Below, in pieces: positions 1-6,770 of a DNA stretch of 40,289 nt. A program made the position numbers and the translations under genes. This DNA comes from a bacterium (lineage in GTDB: Bacteria; Cyanobacteriota; Sericytochromatia; S15B-MN24; VGJW01): assembly GCA_021781555.1 (NCBI GenBank), contig JAJXWQ010000031.1, positions 1-40,289 of the forward strand, given 5' to 3'. Position 1 is the stretch's first letter. The number at the start of each line of letters is the position of its first letter. The notes under the pieces are model-generated. The model made no database searches. It was given only the letters and a program-made list of their open reading frames with translations, and was not told the origin of the DNA.

Positions 1-120
1 GAACGCTCTCCGGCTGCGGGCAAGCTGCTGCGCGGCTCGGCATTCGCGGTGGCGAGTTTTCTGGACAGGAGGGCTGCCGTCGGCGCGGCTGCTGGCGGTG
101 TTAGAGTGCTCCCGGTTTGA
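1..120 (+). CDS. Possible 3' end of a truncated gene (hypothetical)
   Basis: Frame 1 is open from the window edge to a TGA at 118-120 and reads as an Ala/Gly/Arg-rich tail containing KLLRGSAFAVASFLDRR. No start is visible because the gene would begin outside the window. The stop lies inside the palindromic repeat that begins near 101, so the repeat may have replaced the original end of the gene. Another frame is also open here and high GC gives long chance ORFs, so this is weak. No family is recognised. Confidence 0.25.
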   Translation, partial: ERSPAAGKLLRGSAFAVASFLDRRAAVGAAAGGVRVLPV

Positions 121-187
121 ATGGATCGAGCCCGATGAGTCAAACGGGGCCCGGTTGCGCAGCACAGCGACCGTGCGGAGGGACGGC
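101..187 (-). repeat. Interspersed palindromic repeat, copy R1
   Basis: Begins TTAGAGTGCTCCCGG and continues through the family core (GTCAAACGGGGCCCGG, then TTGCGCAGC). The distal arm is degraded compared with the other copies. Orientation is the same as the copy at 34688-34796 and opposite to those at 1738, 13814, 28637, 28730 and 40077. It lies between a possible gene end and the secreted protein at 319. Confidence 0.75.
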
Positions 188-201
188 CGCACGGAGGAAC
201 C

Positions 202-210
202 TGATATCAT
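202..210 (+). promoter_or_regulatory. Extended -10 promoter candidate for the gene at 319
   Basis: TGATATCAT fits the TGnTAnnnT extended -10 pattern (TGA plus TATCAT at 205-210). No convincing -35 lies 17 bp upstream, as can be the case for extended -10 promoters. A start near 217 would give a leader of about 100 nt before the coding sequence. Confidence 0.35.
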
Positions 211-293
211 GGCCTTGGTGCCTCGTGGGGCGGTTCTGCCAGGCAAGGGAACAGCCTGGAACCGATGGGATCGATTCCGGTGACCCCCCGGGG

Positions 294-305
294 CCTGCAT
301 GCAGG
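294..305. promoter_or_regulatory. Perfect 12-bp palindrome just upstream of a ribosome binding site
   Basis: CCTGCATGCAGG is a perfect inverted repeat. It ends 4 nt before the AGGAG (309-313) of the coding sequence at 319. It could be an operator for a dimeric regulator acting on the promoter near 202, or chance. No second copy was seen at another promoter in the window. Confidence 0.25.
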
Positions 306-318
306 TCCAGGAGTAGTG

Positions 319-963
319 ATGAGAATTTGGGCAGCAGGTTTGGGCGCGGCCGTGCTGGTTGCGGGGGCCGGTTCGGCTGCTCTCGCGGCTCCGCCGAGCG
401 TCTTCGAGGCGACGGGAATCTTCCACAGCGTGACCGAGGGCGGGGCGCAGGACGTTGGCCTGACGATCGCATTCAAGTCCGGCCACGTGCGCATCGAGAC
501 CCGCTCGAAGGCAGCGGGCACCTCCATCATCGTGGTCGACAAGGGCAAGGACGACGTCGCGATGATCGACCCGTCGCAGAAGGTGGTCGTCCACATGAAG
601 CCCTCGATGCTCAAGGCCGCCGACGGCGCCGACGCGGGGGCGCTGTCCTCTTACCAGGGCATGCTCGATCCGGCGCACTTCCGGACCTTCATCCTGGAGC
701 ATGGCGGGCACAAGGTCGGGCCAGGGCCCGGCATCCTGGGCCATCGTACGACGGTCTACGAGGCCACCCGCAAGGGGAGCGAGATGAAGGTGTGGCTGGC
801 GAACGACCTCTCGCTGCCGCTCAAGATCGAGGGCCGGTCGGCGGCGGGGGTCAGCTTCGACGTGAACATCACGAGCTTGAACCTGCACCCGGCCTTCGGC
901 GCCCATTTCTTCGACGCCACCCCGCCTGGCTACACGGATATCCGCGCCCAACCCAACAAGTAA
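319..963 (+). CDS. Secreted protein of unknown function, LolA/DUF4412-like size and style
   Basis: A 214-residue protein. The chosen ATG has AGGAG at 309-313, 5 nt upstream; the longer open frame from 265 lacks a signal sequence and a ribosome site. Residues 1-23 form a typical Sec signal peptide (MRIWAAGLGAAVLVAGAGS, then AALA) with cleavage near ALA-AP. The rest is rich in short beta-strand stretches alternating with charged turns (ATGIFHSV, VGLTIAFKSGHVRIETRS, KVVVHMKPSM, EMKVWLANDLSLPLKIEG). That is the pattern of periplasmic LolA/LolB-like or DUF4412 proteins, in which a half-barrel binds a lipid. Assignment is by pattern only. It may stand alone, because 141 bp separate it from the next gene. 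Confidence 0.8.
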   Translation: MRIWAAGLGAAVLVAGAGSAALAAPPSVFEATGIFHSVTEGGAQDVGLTIAFKSGHVRIETRSKAAGTSIIVVDKGKDDVAMIDPSQKVVVHMKPSMLKAADGADAGALSSYQGMLDPAHFRTFILEHGGHKVGPGPGILGHRTTVYEATRKGSEMKVWLANDLSLPLKIEGRSAAGVSFDVNITSLNLHPAFGAHFFDATPPGYTDIRAQPNK

Positions 964-1089
964 GCCTTCCGGCGGAGCTCCCACGAGGCGCGGGCGAACG
1001 AGCGAGCGGCTCGGGGCGGCACGTGCTCGGTGCGCAGGGCCCAAAGAGGGATGCTGGTCGGATCGGCCTATCGGTGCCAGGCGGAGCGG

Positions 1090-1098
1090 TGCTAAGGT
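1090..1098 (+). promoter_or_regulatory. Extended -10 placing transcription start at the ATG of 1105
   Basis: TGCTAAGGT matches TGnTAnnnT. The -10 ends at 1098, so the expected start falls at or next to the A of the ATG at 1105, giving a leaderless mRNA. No Shine-Dalgarno precedes this ATG; only CCGGCC is present. Confidence 0.45.
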
Positions 1099-1104
1099 CC
1101 GGCC

Positions 1105-1740
1105 ATGGGCGTCCGACCGTTCCAAAGGCTTGGGCTTGCTGGGCTCGCCCTCGGGCTTGCGGCCTGCACGGAGCCTAACCCCGGCGTGAACGATGTTCTG
1201 CCCCCGCTCGTCGTCGTGACGGGGCACGTCGTGTTGCCCTCGGGGTTTCGTGTCAGCGACGCCGCCGCCACGGTCGGTTCCGTCGTGCTGCTGGGGCCGC
1301 CCGGCGCTGGGCGGGATCGGGCGATCGCCGCGGGCCGTGTGGTCACCCCGGATGGCTTCTTCAGCGTGTCGGTCCCGACTCCGACCTTGCCCGCGGCCGT
1401 CAGCGAGTACGAGATCCAGGTGGACGGCACGGGTGCGAGTCCGCAGCTTGCGGCGCCGCTGGCGCTGTCCTCCTCCGCCACGTTCGCCATCCAGGATGTG
1501 AACGGTGCGACGACGATCGTGGCCATGGCTGTCCGGAAGGCCCTGTCCAGTGGTCAGAATCCGACGGGCTGGTCCATCGCCAGCTTGGCCGCCTTGCCAC
1601 AGGTGCAGCAGGCGGTCCCGGACCTGATTTCTCCGGTGGACTCCCTGGGCGTGACGGCCAGCTCGCAGGCCACGGGCACCACCCCCCGGCAGGGCCTCGA
1701 GCTTGCGGTAGCGGCGGTTCTCCAGGCCGCGGGTGGCTAG
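1105..1740 (+). CDS. Lipoprotein of unknown function (carboxypeptidase-regulatory-like fold possible)
   Basis: A 211-residue lipoprotein. Its signal sequence ends in the lipobox LGLAAC with Cys at about residue 21, so it should be lipidated and kept in the envelope. After a short linker comes a beta-rich segment (PLVVVTGHVVLPSGFRVSDA, GRVVTPDGFFSVSVPTPTL, YEIQVDGTG). This resembles the start of a carboxypeptidase-regulatory-like or invasin-type beta sandwich, in which a Gly/Asp turn separates strands. The C-terminal third is Ala/Gln/Ser-rich and looks helical. There is no ribosome site before the ATG, and an extended -10 sits 7 nt upstream. The TAG stop at 1738-1740 coincides with the first bases of repeat R2. 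Confidence 0.8.
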   Translation: MGVRPFQRLGLAGLALGLAACTEPNPGVNDVLPPLVVVTGHVVLPSGFRVSDAAATVGSVVLLGPPGAGRDRAIAAGRVVTPDGFFSVSVPTPTLPAAVSEYEIQVDGTGASPQLAAPLALSSSATFAIQDVNGATTIVAMAVRKALSSGQNPTGWSIASLAALPQVQQAVPDLISPVDSLGVTASSQATGTTPRQGLELAVAAVLQAAGG

Positions 1741-1840
1741 ATTTTTGCACTATGAACGGGTCCCTCTGCGCAGTCGCCGCGCAGCGCAACCTGCCCCCGT
1801 TTGACTCCTCGGGCCCGATTCCTTCGAACCGGGAGCGTCC
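1738..1840 (+). repeat. Interspersed palindromic repeat, copy R2
   Basis: Starts with TAGATTTTTGCAC, whose TAG is the stop codon of the preceding lipoprotein. It continues as GAACGGGTCCCTCTGCGC, a diverged hairpin core, CCGTTTGACTCCTCGGGCCC, and ends ACCGGGAGCG. Gene-free sequence 1841-2010 then holds the leader of the gene at 2011 (GAGGAGGAAGAGG at 1991-2003). It also has a loose inverted pair, GTCTGGCA near 1879 and TGCCAGAC near 1941. Confidence 0.8.
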
Positions 1841-2010
1841 TGGCGGTCCTGGACAACCCCCGATCCCTGCTCGCGAGGGTCTGGCACGCGGGCAGGGGAT
1901 TTAACCGAAGCTTAGCGGCGAAATGGCCTCGTCTTTCCCTGCCAGACGTCAGATCGGCGCGGATTCCAGTCATAAGGAGCCCAGACCCCAGAGGAGGAAG
2001 AGGCTCCCAT

Positions 2011-2619
2011 ATGGCTCGCAAGAAGTGGACTTACCTGCTGGCACTCGTCGCCGGAACCCTGGTCGGTTGTGGCGGAACGACGTCCAGCGGATACGACGCC
2101 AACGCACTCACCGGTGCGCCATATCCTGTCGCGACGGTCGATCCGTACGACAGCTCGACGTACCCGACGCCGGGCAATCCGCCGTCCGCGGAGACGGCTA
2201 CGCCCGTACCGGTTCCGAGCCTCGATCCTGCCACGGATTCCGCGAGTCCTGCGCCCGCGGACAGTCCGACGCCAGCGGCCTCCGATGCGCCTTCTCCGCT
2301 GCCCTCGATGGCACCGGATTCGAGCACGGGCCTGCGGATCGTCAACATCGACGGTCCCTCCGAGGTCTTTGGCTTCTGCGACTACATCCTGCCGTGCATG
2401 AAGGCGAAGATCACCTCGATCAGCATCCAGAATCCCCTGATGAACGCCACCCAGATCGGGCATCTGCTCATCAGCTTCTCGTCGGGCGGAACGGCCCTGG
2501 CTGATCCGCTTTCGATCTCGGTGAGTCTGCCTCCTGCGGCGATCCAGCAGTTCGGTCCCTTCGAGGCGAGCGACCGATCGGATGCCGCCGACGCACAGGT
2601 CGTTACCAATGGTCAGTAA
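2011..2619 (+). CDS. Ser/Pro/Thr-rich lipoprotein
   Basis: A 202-residue lipoprotein. The ATG at 2011 is preceded by the purine-rich GAGGAGGAAGAGG (1991-2003), and the signal peptide ends in lipobox TLVGC (Cys near residue 19). Residues ~25-105 are a low-complexity Pro/Ser/Asp/Ala linker of the type that holds a domain away from the membrane. The C-terminal ~90 residues form a small beta-rich domain (LRIVNIDGPSEVFG, ITSISIQNPLMNATQIGHLL, LSISVSLPPAAIQQFGPF). The next gene has a C-terminal domain of similar layout, so the two may be paralogues. The last codons overlap the start of that gene, which implies one transcript. Confidence 0.8.
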   Translation: MARKKWTYLLALVAGTLVGCGGTTSSGYDANALTGAPYPVATVDPYDSSTYPTPGNPPSAETATPVPVPSLDPATDSASPAPADSPTPAASDAPSPLPSMAPDSSTGLRIVNIDGPSEVFGFCDYILPCMKAKITSISIQNPLMNATQIGHLLISFSSGGTALADPLSISVSLPPAAIQQFGPFEASDRSDAADAQVVTNGQ

Positions 2620-3310
2620 GATTTTCCGCGTGGCGGCTGCCTGCCTGGTTGCAGTCGGATTGTCGGCTTGCGGGAGTGGATCCCCGTCAGGAACGACGGC
2701 GATCTCTTCGTCGCCCACTTTCGATCCGAGCGCTTATTCGGCTACCACTTACAACACCGGCTCCAGCGCGTCGAGTTACGGCACCTCCTACGGCTCGAGT
2801 TACGGCTCGACCTACGGCTCCGGTTCGTACTCGAGTGGCGTCCCCTCGGCCCTGACGTCGAGCACCGGGACCCCGGCCTCGGCGTTGCCGTGCAGCTCCA
2901 CTCCGGGCGTCGATCTCACGAACTCCAGCGGCTTGCCGACGGCCACGGTCCCAGGTGTGACCTCTTGCAGCGCGTCCGGTACCACCGGATCCTCGGTTGC
3001 CGGCGCTGGGACTTCCGGCACGGCGGCCGGCTTCTCGGCGTCCATCACCGGAACCCAGACGACCGGCCTGTTCACCAAGAGTGTCATCGGAGCGACGGTC
3101 CTGGTCACCAACAACGATTCCACCGAGGAATCCCACTACGTCATCGTCTCGTTCACGCGCAACAACGATGAAGTCGCGGTCGCTTACCACCTGGTCGATC
3201 TGACGCCCGGGGCGCAGCAGACGCTCGACTTCCCGGTTCCGACCGACTCCTCCGGGCGCTACATCGACGCCGACAACGCGCACGTCGAGGTCAAGGACAG
3301 CCTTCTCTGA
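2609..3310 (+). CDS. Lipoprotein with Ser-Tyr-Gly-rich stalk and C-terminal beta domain
   Basis: A 233-residue lipoprotein with lipobox VGLSAC. The ATG at 2609 overlaps the stop of the upstream gene (2617-2619), so it is probably translationally coupled. Residues ~45-80 carry repeated SYG-type units (SSYGTSYGSSYGSTYGSGSY), an unusual flexible stalk; a second Ser/Gly/Thr linker follows. The C-terminal domain (GATVLVTNNDSTEESHYVIV, then VAYHLVDLTPGAQQTLDFPV) looks like an FxLYD-type beta sandwich, a family often found in envelope lipoproteins. The domain call is inference. It pairs with the preceding gene as a likely two-gene lipoprotein unit. Confidence 0.8.
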   Translation: MVSKIFRVAAACLVAVGLSACGSGSPSGTTAISSSPTFDPSAYSATTYNTGSSASSYGTSYGSSYGSTYGSGSYSSGVPSALTSSTGTPASALPCSSTPGVDLTNSSGLPTATVPGVTSCSASGTTGSSVAGAGTSGTAAGFSASITGTQTTGLFTKSVIGATVLVTNNDSTEESHYVIVSFTRNNDEVAVAYHLVDLTPGAQQTLDFPVPTDSSGRYIDADNAHVEVKDSLL

Positions 3311-3408
3311 GCCTGGCCCGCGGCCCCCTTCTCGAGTTAGCCGCGCCCGCGATCAGCGCCCGCCGGGAGCCCGGGGGACGGATGGATCGGTCGGCCCAGG
3401 GGTAAAAG

Positions 3409-4368
3409 GTGGAGGTGATCGGAGGAAACGATCGAGGAAGGCCTGCCGCCGCCGAGCTGGGCGGGTGGATCGCGACGATCCTCGCCGATTTTCCGGGGCC
3501 CCGTGCCGCCGTCGTCCTGGGCCGCACCGGGCGCGTGGCGCGGCGCTTGGCCGGGCAGGAGCGCCGCGTCATCGCACTCGAGGTCGCTCGAAGCCATGCG
3601 TGGTTCGAGCGCGCCACCCTGGGAGAAGGGTTGTCCGCGATCGGGGAACACGTGGTTCTCGACTGGGTGCGAACCCGGCGTGAACCCGAGGTGGTGGGCC
3701 GGTTTGCCGCCTGGGCCCGAACTGCCTTCACGGCCGAGGAGGCCGCGTGGCTGGGCATCTGGAGGGCGAACATTCTCGAATCCGGCCTCCCGGAAGCCGA
3801 GGCGGCGATCGGCGTGGTGGCGGTCATGCGAACCATGGCCTACTGGCTGGCCTGGAACGAGATCTCTCTGGGGCACAAGCCCCTTCCTCCGTCCACCGTG
3901 TTCCGGCACTACCTCGGTGAGCTGAAGCGGACGAAGGGTCGGCATCCGGCGGGCGAAATCCGCCAGATCGGCCTCTCAAGCTGGCCACGGCTTCCTGCAT
4001 GCGATCTGCTGTACTGTTACGTGCCTCCGCGCGAGGGTATGAAGGCCATGGATCCCCGCCTCTCGTTCTGGGAGCGCTGGGTTCTGGGCGATCCAGAAGC
4101 TCCCCTGGAGTTCGATGTCGAGGGTCGGCTCGGCGGATGGTTCGCCAGCGAGACGGATCGGGCGACCGCTCTCGGAGCGTTGCTCGAAAGGATGGTAGAC
4201 ATTCCCACCTGGAGCCTAGCCTACAGTGGTGACGGCGATGCTCTTGCCGTCGCGGTGGAGCGATTGCGGCCGCTGTCTTTCCGTCACGAGGTGGCGGTTC
4301 CCTATCCCTGTGGCCAGGAATCTACTATCATGAAGGAGGGCCTGATGGTGGCCAGGATCGCCGCATGA
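3409..4368 (+). CDS. D12/Dam-fold methyltransferase-like protein lacking the catalytic motif
   Basis: A 319-residue protein starting at GTG 3409 (GTG 3415 is also possible). The layout follows class D12 (Dam-like) N6-adenine methyltransferases. A Rossmann start lies at ~26-45 (ADFPGPRAAVVLGRTGRVAR, where Dam has the EPFxGxG-type SAM loop). A helical middle contains MRTMAYWLAWNEISLGHKPL. Motif IV is at ~199-210. The end matches the Dam tail, with a Dam ISNHD-like strand (WSLAYSGDGDA) followed by a basic beta hairpin and KEGLMVARI. The hallmark D-P-P-Y reads VPPR at 205-208 (LLYCYVPPREG), and the SAM loop lacks its acidic residue, so methylation is unlikely. It heads an operon with DUF4388, roadblock and MglA genes, which suggests a structural or binding role. 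The fold call rests on the reading of motifs alone. Confidence 0.6.
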   Translation: MEVIGGNDRGRPAAAELGGWIATILADFPGPRAAVVLGRTGRVARRLAGQERRVIALEVARSHAWFERATLGEGLSAIGEHVVLDWVRTRREPEVVGRFAAWARTAFTAEEAAWLGIWRANILESGLPEAEAAIGVVAVMRTMAYWLAWNEISLGHKPLPPSTVFRHYLGELKRTKGRHPAGEIRQIGLSSWPRLPACDLLYCYVPPREGMKAMDPRLSFWERWVLGDPEAPLEFDVEGRLGGWFASETDRATALGALLERMVDIPTWSLAYSGDGDALAVAVERLRPLSFRHEVAVPYPCGQESTIMKEGLMVARIAA

Positions 4369-4514
4369 GGCTCTTGGCACGTCGCGACCCTGTCGTCCCG
4401 GTCCTTTCCGGTACGGCGCCGCTCTCATTCATCGTCCTCTCGGTCCGCGGCAACGCCTTCTTCCAAGCTCACACCGGGGAGCGGATCGTCATCGCAGCAG
4501 CAGGACTCTCATGA
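4365..4514 (+). CDS. 49-residue small ORF coupled to both neighbours
   Basis: Its ATG (4365) overlaps the TGA of the Dam-fold gene (4366-4368) as ATGA. Its own TGA (4512-4514) overlaps the ATG of the DUF4388 gene (4511), again as ATGA. The frame is open throughout and encodes MRLLARRDPVVPVLSGTAPL and then SFIVLSVRGNAFFQAHTGER, ending IVIAAAGLS. Four-base overlaps at both ends are the usual sign of translational coupling, so ribosomes could pass straight from one gene to the next through it. It has no recognised domain. It could be a real micro-protein, a relay ORF only, or chance. There is no strong ribosome site of its own (AAGGAGGG at 4333 is 25 nt away). Confidence 0.45.
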   Translation: MRLLARRDPVVPVLSGTAPLSFIVLSVRGNAFFQAHTGERIVIAAAGLS

Positions 4515-5419
4515 TTCCCCAAGGCAGCCTCCTCGAGTTCAGCCTTTCCGACATCCTCCAGATCGTCTCGATGGAGGAGGCGACCGGCACTCTCGAACTT
4601 TCGGCTCCAGGGCGTTCGGGGACCATCGAAGCGCAGCGCGGCAAGATCGCAGCCGCGATCTGCGGTCCCAAGCTCGGAGACGAAGCGGTGTACGCGCTCT
4701 TCCTGTGGGAGGACGGGCAGTTCATCTGGACTCCCAATTCCACCGGCCGCATCCAGGGCCCGGTGGAGCTGCCGCTGGGCGACCTGAGCCGAGAGGGGAT
4801 CCACCGTCGGGATCTCTGGCGCATGGCTCGCGAGGTCCTTCCCAGCCTGAACGCCGTGTTTCGTCGCAAGCCGGGCTTCGAGCCGTCGGCCGACTGGACT
4901 CAGGTCAATCTCGGCGCCTGGAATGCCCTCGATGCGGGGCTCACGGTCGGCGACCTGGGGCGAAGGCTCAAGATCAGCCCCGCCGCGGCCGCGCAGGCCC
5001 TGCTGGCGCCGTGGCAGGCCGGGGCGCTCGATGCCGAGTTTCCGGCCGCCGAGCTCTCGTGGCTCCTGTTCGGTCGTCTGATGGGCGATCTGGTGAGCCG
5101 TTTCGCCGACATCTCCGGCCTCAAGATGACCGAGGCCTTTGCCGGCTTCCTGTCCGAGCGCGCCCGGGCTCGGGGGCTCGATGTGCAGATCCGGGCAGGC
5201 AAGTTCATTCCCGGGGAGCCCCCGCAGGAGGACCCCACCGAGGGGTGCCGCGAGATGCTCGCCGGAGTTTCGGAGTACGTCAGCCGACTCCACGGTGTGG
5301 AGTTCGTCGACCGGCTGTATTCGGACCACGTACGGACGGCCCAGGCTTCCGAGCTACCCGCACTCGAGAGGCTAGGTGTGGCCGGTCGGGCGGCAGCGGG
5401 TCAGGCGGCTGGGGATTAG
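4511..5419 (+). CDS. DUF4388 (PATAN-type) signalling protein
   Basis: A 302-residue soluble protein. The first ~90 residues match the DUF4388/PATAN domain: a QGSLxEFSLSDILQIVSMEE opening, TGTLELSAPGRSGTIEAQRG, then DEAVYALFLWEDGQFIW. In cyanobacteria and myxobacteria these domains occur in regulators of twitching motility and MglA-type polarity circuits. The C-terminal half is helical, with DLGRRLKISPAAAAQALLAP resembling a winged-helix-like segment, and has no known motif. It starts with ATGA overlap on the small ORF. Its stop (5417-5419) lies within the ribosome site of the roadblock gene, so both are read together. A scaffold linking input to the MglA switch is inference. Confidence 0.8.
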   Translation: MIPQGSLLEFSLSDILQIVSMEEATGTLELSAPGRSGTIEAQRGKIAAAICGPKLGDEAVYALFLWEDGQFIWTPNSTGRIQGPVELPLGDLSREGIHRRDLWRMAREVLPSLNAVFRRKPGFEPSADWTQVNLGAWNALDAGLTVGDLGRRLKISPAAAAQALLAPWQAGALDAEFPAAELSWLLFGRLMGDLVSRFADISGLKMTEAFAGFLSERARARGLDVQIRAGKFIPGEPPQEDPTEGCREMLAGVSEYVSRLHGVEFVDRLYSDHVRTAQASELPALERLGVAGRAAAGQAAGD

Positions 5420-5429
5420 GAGGCCCGCC

Positions 5430-5909
5430 ATGCTTCACCGCGGCACCGGCAATCTCGTCCTCACGGAAGAGGGCATCCGCGCCATCAACAACTCGCTCGG
5501 GAACCTGGTCATGGACTCAGGTGCCAAGGCGGCTCTGTTGCTGGACAAGAGCGGTCAGCTCATCGCGGCTCAGGGCGAGACCAATGCCCTCGATACCATG
5601 TCCCTGTCGGCCCTGATCACCGGCTCGTTCGGCTCCAACAAGGCGATCGCCAACCTGGTCGGCGAGACCGAGTTCAGGCGGATGTTCCAGCAGGGGCAAT
5701 CTTCGAGCATCTACATGGCCCAGATCGTCACGCACGACCTGATCGCGGTCATTTTCCCCAACTCGATCACGGTGGGGAAGATCAAGTTCAGGGTCGACCA
5801 GATGCTGGACACCTTGAATCAGCAGATGCAGGCCATGTACAACAACACACCCGAAGCCCCCTTCCGGGCGGCTCCGAGCGCCGGCCCCAAGCTGAGCGAT
5901 CTCTTCTGA
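5430..5909 (+). CDS. Roadblock/LC7 domain protein (MglB-like)
   Basis: A 159-residue protein. The ATG at 5430 has AGGAGG at 5418-5423; the longer open frame from 5376 has none. It is a single roadblock/LC7 domain: the first helix (EGIRAINNSLGNLVMDSG), a beta hairpin AALLLDKSGQLIAAQG, the central helix (MSLSALITGSFGSNKAIANL) and strands SSSIYMAQIVTHDLIAVIFP. Roadblock proteins of this type (MglB) are dimeric partners and GTPase-activating proteins of the MglA GTPase. The mglA-like gene follows 111 bp downstream, as expected of a cognate pair. The tail past residue 135 is Pro/Ala-rich and probably disordered. Confidence 0.88.
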   Translation: MLHRGTGNLVLTEEGIRAINNSLGNLVMDSGAKAALLLDKSGQLIAAQGETNALDTMSLSALITGSFGSNKAIANLVGETEFRRMFQQGQSSSIYMAQIVTHDLIAVIFPNSITVGKIKFRVDQMLDTLNQQMQAMYNNTPEAPFRAAPSAGPKLSDLF

Positions 5910-6020
5910 TCCGAGATCAGGCGGTCGCCGCAGTGATTTTCAACCCATCCCGGGTTCGTTCCCCTCGACCTGGTGAATCCGATCGCCGAGTTCGGCGGTC
6001 TTGCATCTAGGAAGGCAGAT

Positions 6021-6599
6021 ATGGCCCTCATCAACTACGCAAGTCGCGAGATCAACTGCAAGATCGTCTATTACGGGACCGGCCTCGGCGGAAAGACGAC
6101 CAACCTGGAGTACATCTTCAAGCAGCTGGCTCCAGGCATCCGCGGGGAGATGATCAGTCTGGCGACGGAGACCGAGCGTACGCTCTTCTTCGACTTCTTG
6201 CCGCTGGATCTCGGATCGGTGCAGGGCTTCAAGACGAAGTTCAGCCTCTACACCGTTCCCGGTCAGGTCGAGTACAACGCCAGTCGCAAGCTCATCCTCA
6301 ACGGCGTGGACGGAATCGTCTTCGTTGCCGATTCCCAGAGCGAGAAGATGGCCGAGAATATCGAATCCATGCGCAACATGGAAGAGAATTTGAGCGAGTA
6401 CGGGCTGACCCTGGAGTCCGTTCCGTACGTGTTGCAGTACAACAAGCGCGACCTCGGCAACATCAGTACCTTCGAGGAGCTCGAGGTCGCCATCAACCCG
6501 CGCGGGGTCTCTTCGTTCGAAGCCGTCGCGGTCGAGGGCTCGGGCGTGTTCGCAACACTCAAGGCCGTCTCCAAGGCCGTTCTCAATCGCCTGAGCTAG
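6021..6599 (+). CDS. mglA: MglA-type small GTPase
   Basis: A 192-residue Ras-like GTPase. The ATG at 6021 follows AGGAAGG (6009-6015). The P-loop GTGLGGKTT is at 19-27, a switch region [14 protein letters not shown] follows, the switch II strand carries YTVPGQ, and the base-recognition motif is NKRD near 140. These features, including TVPGQ with Pro-Gly-Gln in place of the Ras DTAGQ, are typical of the MglA family. MglA marks the leading pole and drives gliding or type IV pilus motility in Myxococcus. In non-motile lineages related proteins organise cell polarity. The partner roadblock and DUF4388 genes lie directly upstream. A hairpin at 6655-6681 may end this transcript. Confidence 0.92.
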   Translation: MALINYASREINCKIVYYGTGLGGKTTNLEYIFKQLAPGIRGEMISLATETERTLFFDFLPLDLGSVQGFKTKFSLYTVPGQVEYNASRKLILNGVDGIVFVADSQSEKMAENIESMRNMEENLSEYGLTLESVPYVLQYNKRDLGNISTFEELEVAINPRGVSSFEAVAVEGSGVFATLKAVSKAVLNRLS

Positions 6600-6654
6600 T
6601 CGCCTACCGGTTTTCTGGGTGCCAGGCTGCGCGCAGCCGCACCCCTTCGGAGAT

Positions 6655-6681
6655 GTCCGTCACAGACCCTTCGTGACGGAC
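6655..6681 (+). terminator. Strong hairpin after mglA
   Basis: GTCCGTCAC (6655-6663) pairs perfectly with GTGACGGAC (6673-6681), a 9-bp stem with a 9-nt loop. It is followed by GCACTAGCCTTGTTT, which has only a weak T tract. It may terminate the mglA transcript or shape the leader of the kinase gene. Confidence 0.45.
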
Positions 6682-6695
6682 GCACTAGCCTTGTT

Positions 6696-6754
6696 TACAG
6701 ATTCTCCTTGGAGAATTATGCGCTTTTGCGCGTTTGGCTCCAGGGCAATCTGTA
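6696..6754 (+). promoter_or_regulatory. Possible structured leader (three-stem element) of the kinase gene
   Basis: TACAGATT (6696-6703) is complementary to AATCTGTA (6747-6754). Inside are two local hairpins: ATTCTCC/GGAGAAT (6701-6716, sharing three bases with the outer stem) and GCGC-TTTT-GCGC (6720-6731). The kinase ATG is at 6771. The block is also poorer in GC than its surroundings. TTTACA at 6694 could be a -35, which would compete with the RNA interpretation. It matches no riboswitch family I recognise. Confidence 0.35.
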
Positions 6755-6770
6755 GCAGGGTCAAGATGCC

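Noticed and set aside
117-1178. 353-codon plus-strand frame covering the first secreted gene
   Set aside because: Its Arg/Gly/Pro-rich translation is the typical +1 shadow of a GC-rich gene. The frame at 319 has a ribosome site and a signal peptide.
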